Shown: piece by piece, positions 40,855 to 43,916 of the stretch | Position numbering within the stretch: the first letter of the stretch is position 1 | Layout: each line of letters opens with the position of its first letter | NCBI RefSeq assembly: GCF_000422905.1 | Contig: NZ_AUGY01000073.1 | Span: 1 to 43,916 of the forward strand | DNA: 43,916 nucleotides | Direction of reading: 5' to 3' | DNA from: Paenibacillus alginolyticus DSM 5050 = NBRC 15375 | GTDB lineage: Bacteria > Bacillota > Bacilli > Paenibacillales > NBRC-103111 | Program-made: the position numbers and the translations under genes | Notes under the pieces: generated by a model | What the model was told of the DNA's origin: nothing | Database searches by the model: none | Seen by the model: the letters and a program-made list of their open reading frames with translations, nothing else

Positions 40855-41961
40855 ATGTCGCAAAATCAAGGCTTTATCCATGAACTCTCTGCAGCTCCAT
40901 TCCTGACACATGGCCGAACCCGCTGGATCACAGCAGAGAATCCGACCGGAGAGAAGGGACAAGGAGGGAAAGCAGCAAGCAATTTAGGTATTGCCCGCAA
41001 AGGCAAGCCGTGCATCACTTTACCACAAGGAGAAACGGTCGTTCTGGCCGATATTCAAGGAACTGGCATTGTGCAGCACTTCTGGATTACTTGTACGAAT
41101 GCTACCTCCAAGGGGAATTTTGTGCTTAGAGATTTAGTGCTCCGCATCTACTGGGACGATGAAACCTTGCCTTCTGTTGAGGTGCCGCTTGGCGATTTCT
41201 TCTGCAATGGGTTCGGTGAACGCTGCAAGGTGAATTCGCAGCCGATCGTCGTGAATCCCACAGGCGGTATGAACTGCTACTTCCCCATGCCTTTCCGGCA
41301 ATCAGCCAAAATTACGATCGAGAATCAACACGCCGAGGATATTCACGGCTTCTTCTATCAATTTCATTATGAGCTTGTCGATTCGCTCCCAGAGAATACA
41401 GCTTACTTTCACGCCCAATGGCGAAGAGAGAATATAACAACGGAAGGCAAAGATTACACGATTCTAGACGGAGTCAAGGGGAAAGGAAAATATGTTGGCA
41501 CCTATTTGGCATGGGCAGCATTAGAGCGCTATTGGTGGGGTGAAGGGGAAATTAAATTTTATTTGGACGGAGATGAAGAATGGCCAACCCTTTGCGGAAC
41601 GGGGACGGAGGATTATTTCGGCGGAGCCTGGTGCTTTTATGAAAAAGAAAACGGGATCCCTGTCGAGGTGCCCTACAGCACTCTCTATCTGGGATACCCG
41701 TTCTATTCCAAATCGGATACGACCCTCAAAGAGAAGTTCGGCGAAGATTCCGTGCCCATGCATGGACTGTATCGTTGGCATCTTCCAGACCCCATCCATT
41801 TCGAGAGCGATCTGCGTGTCACGATTCAACAGATTGGACATAACAGCAGAGAGCTTTTCGAACGAACCGACGATGTTGCTTCCGTTGCCTATTGGTATCA
41901 GATGGAGCCTCATGCGGATTTCCCCCTACTGCTTCCCGTTCATCGGAGATGGCCGCGATAG
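40855..41961 (+). CDS. DUF2961 (GH172-like) glycoside hydrolase family protein
   Basis: A 368-aa DUF2961 protein. This family includes the GH172 enzymes, which act on difructose dianhydride and alpha-D-arabinofuranosyl or fructofuranosyl linkages. Family marks are GQGGKAASNLGIARKGKPC, the strand-rich jelly-roll segments (GIVQHFWITCTN, LRIYWDDETLPSVEVPLGDFF) and CGTGTEDYFGGAW, whose Glu is a probable catalytic residue. No signal peptide is seen, so it acts in the cytoplasm on an imported saccharide. ATG 40855 has AGGTGG upstream, giving the start MSQNQGF. It is flanked by two AraC regulators, which suggests sugar-responsive expression. No transporter is in view. Confidence 0.87.
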   Translation: MSQNQGFIHELSAAPFLTHGRTRWITAENPTGEKGQGGKAASNLGIARKGKPCITLPQGETVVLADIQGTGIVQHFWITCTNATSKGNFVLRDLVLRIYWDDETLPSVEVPLGDFFCNGFGERCKVNSQPIVVNPTGGMNCYFPMPFRQSAKITIENQHAEDIHGFFYQFHYELVDSLPENTAYFHAQWRRENITTEGKDYTILDGVKGKGKYVGTYLAWAALERYWWGEGEIKFYLDGDEEWPTLCGTGTEDYFGGAWCFYEKENGIPVEVPYSTLYLGYPFYSKSDTTLKEKFGEDSVPMHGLYRWHLPDPIHFESDLRVTIQQIGHNSRELFERTDDVASVAYWYQMEPHADFPLLLPVHRRWPR

Positions 41962-42015
41962 CAAACACGCCAACCTCTTTGCGCGCCCAGCTCATCATAT
42001 GCGTATGATCTTATT

Positions 42016-42894
42016 CTAAGAAATGGTTGGCTGAGAATTCATCGCCATAAACATACTGGGTTTCACGCCAACCGTAGCCTTGAAAGAGCGGCTGAATAAA
42101 TAAATACTTGAAAAGCCCACCTGCTCAGCAATAGCGGTTAACGTTTGCTTCCCTTCGATCATTCTTATTTTCGATTGCTCGATTCGAATATGGGTCAAAT
42201 ATTTATGAATCGTAATGCCAAGTTGATCTTTAAATAAAAACGATAAATGATTGGTCGAAATTCCGACATGTTTACTTATCGTATGATTATCAAGTTCAGG
42301 GTCCCCATATCTTTCATTAATGAATTTGATCGTGTTTTCAATCAACACCCAACCCTTTGTCATTTTACCTTCTATATCGTTATGGCCCATTTGCCCTTTC
42401 ATAAAAAGAACTAATAATTCCAAACAAATCCCCTTAAGAATCAACGAATAACCCGATTTCTTATCCAGAAACTCCCTCTGCATGATCAGGAATCTCTTCT
42501 TTAACTCGATCCGGTCCGGCAGCTGCAGGTGAGAAATAGGGAAGGTATATGCTAGCTGCATCTCCTTGTTTGCAATTGCTTTACGCTCTTCAGTAATCGT
42601 TTGGTCCTTCCAAGAACTTCGTTCTTCGTCATAATACAAATCAAAATGAAAGATATATTGGATCAATGGCACTTCAGACGTTGAGCGAATAATATGCGCC
42701 ATGAAGGGAGGCATAAGGAGAATGTCTCCTTCCTTCACCTGATATTTGACCCCGTCCAAAAAAAACTCAGCTTCCCCTTGCTCGATATAAGTATATACAT
42801 GGTCATAATCCATCCATTCACCCGCCAGAGAGAAGGATTTATGAATTTTGACCATTCTGACGAAAGGCGAGATGCTGTTCATCCAAGTCTCCAT
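42016..42894 (-). CDS. AraC-family transcriptional regulator
   Basis: A 292-aa AraC regulator with a cupin sensor at the N-terminus (YDHVYTYIEQGEAEFFLDGVKYQVKEGDILLMPPFMAHII) and two helix-turn-helix units at the C-terminus (TISKHVGISTNHLSFLFKDQLGITIHKYLTHIRIEQSKIRM and TAIAEQVGFSSIYLFSRSFKATVGVKPS). ATG 42894 is the start (AGGAGGG 6 nt upstream); the longer reading to 42963 lacks support. It is convergent with the DUF2961 gene and follows a truncated dehydrogenase on the same strand, whose original promoter was lost to the insertion. Confidence 0.9.
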   Translation of the reverse strand: METWMNSISPFVRMVKIHKSFSLAGEWMDYDHVYTYIEQGEAEFFLDGVKYQVKEGDILLMPPFMAHIIRSTSEVPLIQYIFHFDLYYDEERSSWKDQTITEERKAIANKEMQLAYTFPISHLQLPDRIELKKRFLIMQREFLDKKSGYSLILKGICLELLVLFMKGQMGHNDIEGKMTKGWVLIENTIKFINERYGDPELDNHTISKHVGISTNHLSFLFKDQLGITIHKYLTHIRIEQSKIRMIEGKQTLTAIAEQVGFSSIYLFSRSFKATVGVKPSMFMAMNSQPTIS

Positions 42895-43005
42895 GTACTT
42901 CCCTCCTGCGGAATGATGATGATCGACTGCATTATTTCCTAAGTATAACTGAAGCGTATTCATTTATTCCATCTCTCAACGTGACGCTGACTTCTCTCTT
43001 ACGAC

Positions 43006-43623
43006 TTATGTCTCGCTCCAATCAAATAAAACACCGCTATACTGATCCTTATGCAATCGGAGACCCTCATAAGCTTTCTTCGCTTCCTCCGGCTTCAGCA
43101 CATGGCTGATTAAAGGTTCGACCTGCAGCCGTTTCTGCTTCATCAGCTCGAATACGATGTTTGAGTTTCTAACCAAAGAATGTTTGACAAACTCATTAGG
43201 CTCCGTTGGATACCGCCATTCGTGCGCTCCCTTGAATGTAATACAGCCTCGTCCATATAAATGACAGTAGTTCAGAATTTCAGTTACATCCGTGTTATAT
43301 TCACCTCGAGGGCTGCCCAGGAAAATGATCTCACCCAATTTGGCGATCCACTCGAGACTTTGGACGGCCACTTGAGGCACCCCTGTTGCCTCGATATGGG
43401 TTGAAACTCCCTTTCCAAGAGTGAATTCGGCAATCTGTTCATGCACGCTGATTTCTCCACCCCTAATGGCATGAATGACACCGCATTGCTCGGCAATTCG
43501 AATCCGTTCCCCCGATAAATCAATACCAATCACAGCAGCACCCTGTAATTGCGCCAGCTGAGCTGCCATATTTCCTATGAGTCCAAGCCCCGTTACGTGA
43601 ATATTTCGGTGCCATAGAGCCAT
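43006..43623 (-). pseudogene. C-terminal part of a medium-chain alcohol/polyol dehydrogenase
   Basis: The visible 205 residues hold the Rossmann cofactor domain (HVTGLGLIGNMAAQLAQLQGAAVIGIDLSGERIRIAEQCG) and the C-terminal catalytic part (HVLKPEEAKKAYEGLRLHKDQYSGVLFDW) of a zinc-type MDR protein. Asp35 after strand 2 suggests NAD preference. The N-terminal half with the catalytic zinc ligands is absent. The reading frame ends just where the IS21-type end begins, so the insertion removed it. The ATG at 43623 has no ribosome binding site and is probably chance. The context suggests a sugar or polyol dehydrogenase of the DUF2961 cluster. Confidence 0.8.
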
Positions 43624-43638
43624 CGAGTTAATGAGTGA

Positions 43639-43702
43639 GAGCCACCACGTTAATCTATTAGAGCCACTATGTTAGTAGAGAGAGCCGCCCCGTTGGTAGA
43701 AT
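43639..43702 (+). repeat. Three tandem terminal repeats of the IS element
   Basis: GAGCCACCACGTTAATC, GAGCCACTATGTTAGTA and GAGCCGCCCCGTTGGTA follow one another at 21-22 bp intervals, about two helical turns, and are likely transposase-binding sites. Confidence 0.7.
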
Positions 43703-43757
43703 GTACAGATGTGCGTCTGCCTAGCAAGTGCACAAATACCAACGGGAGGTCATCAAA

Positions 43758-43916
43758 ATGACCAAGTATCGAGAAATTTTAAGGCTCAATAGCATGGGGC
43801 TGAGTCAGCGCAGTATCGCTTCGAGTATTCAATGCTCACGCAACACCGTCTCCGAGGTGTTACAACGTGCAAACGAAAAGGAGCTATCATGGCCACTACC
43901 GGAGGATGTGGTAGAA
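43758..43916 (+). CDS. istA: IS21-family transposase IstA (N-terminus, runs off window)
   Basis: The first 53 codons are visible, starting MTKYREILRLNSMGLSQRSIA. This is the Tn3/Sigma70-like helix-turn-helix (LSQRSIASSIQCSRNTVSEVL) at the start of IS21 IstA transposases, which bind the terminal repeats before the DDE catalytic domain further on. ATG 43758 has GGGAGG about 8 nt upstream. The DDE core and the partner ATPase gene istB would lie to the right of the window. Confidence 0.85.
   Translation, partial: MTKYREILRLNSMGLSQRSIASSIQCSRNTVSEVLQRANEKELSWPLPEDVVE

Larger units (their letters stand above)
43632..43916 (+). mobile_element. Left end of an IS21-family insertion sequence (partial)
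   Basis: The end carries three related repeats starting GAGCC at 43639, 43661 and 43682 (consensus GAGCC-R-C-Y-N-Y-GTT), spaced 22 and 21 bp. Multiple terminal repeats are a known feature of IS21 elements, where they bind the transposase. The istA gene starts at 43758. The exact tip is uncertain within about 43620-43640, and the other end is outside the window. Confidence 0.75.

Noticed and set aside
1..43916. CRISPR arrays, tRNA genes, known riboswitches, phage genes
   Set aside because: I saw no regular repeat-spacer arrays, no tRNA cloverleaf I could support, no riboswitch consensus, and no phage structural or integrase genes.

Overview
The window looks like chromosomal DNA of a spore-forming Bacillales bacterium, most likely Paenibacillus or a close relative. 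The grounds are the stable-RNA leader at the left edge, strong AGGAGG-type ribosome binding sites with frequent TTG and GTG starts, an SLH-domain surface protein, perfect Spo0A-type boxes before a PAS kinase, and moderate G+C broken by a few very GC-rich patches. The genus is inferred from these features, not from a database match.

Layout. 1-233: tandem promoters and a boxA-like leader of an rRNA or tRNA operon running left out of the window. 234-3772: a small unknown gene, a secreted three-SLH-domain protein and a membrane-anchored FAD oxidoreductase. 4065-6833: a DeoR regulator / Cof-type HAD phosphatase / MFS operon with phased repeats at its promoter. 6879-12262: a membrane-anchored protein, a DEAD-box helicase with a GC-rich tail, an ECF-type sigma factor, an alpha/beta hydrolase, a small protein, an SDR oxidoreductase and CheX. 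12535-15028: a PAS sensor kinase with two Spo0A boxes upstream, then a HAD-IIA phosphatase. 15266-17384: a PadR/drug-efflux operon with a clear operator. 17637-19401: LysR and histidinol phosphatase. 19455-21767: a CHASE-GGDEF-EAL enzyme. 21957-28917: MFS, two acetyltransferases around an orphan ParB-like protein, a frameshifted phosphotransferase, an amidase and a PhyH-type dioxygenase.

29053-35649 is a signalling block: a hybrid kinase with two receivers and an Hpt domain, an OmpR-type regulator, and a REC-PAS-GGDEF-EAL gene whose EAL domain has been broken by an internal deletion. 35802-36550 holds a CYTH protein followed by a 31-codon reading frame with a strong ribosome binding site, a 13-bp inverted repeat overlapping that site, and its own terminator. 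36671-39822 carries an acetyltransferase, an erythromycin-esterase family protein and CorA. 39839-43623 is a carbohydrate-type cluster: two AraC regulators around a DUF2961 (GH172-like) protein, plus the C-terminal half of a medium-chain dehydrogenase. That dehydrogenase is cut off at the left end of an IS21-family element (istA begins at 43758), which runs out of the window.

Themes. Signalling is dense: a PAS kinase, a hybrid kinase, an OmpR regulator, two c-di-GMP-type proteins, CheX and an ECF sigma factor. Small regulator-plus-transporter operons with visible operators are common. Three genes are damaged: the phosphotransferase, the REC-GGDEF-EAL gene and the dehydrogenase. The most novel-looking item is the small peptide unit at 35802-36036.
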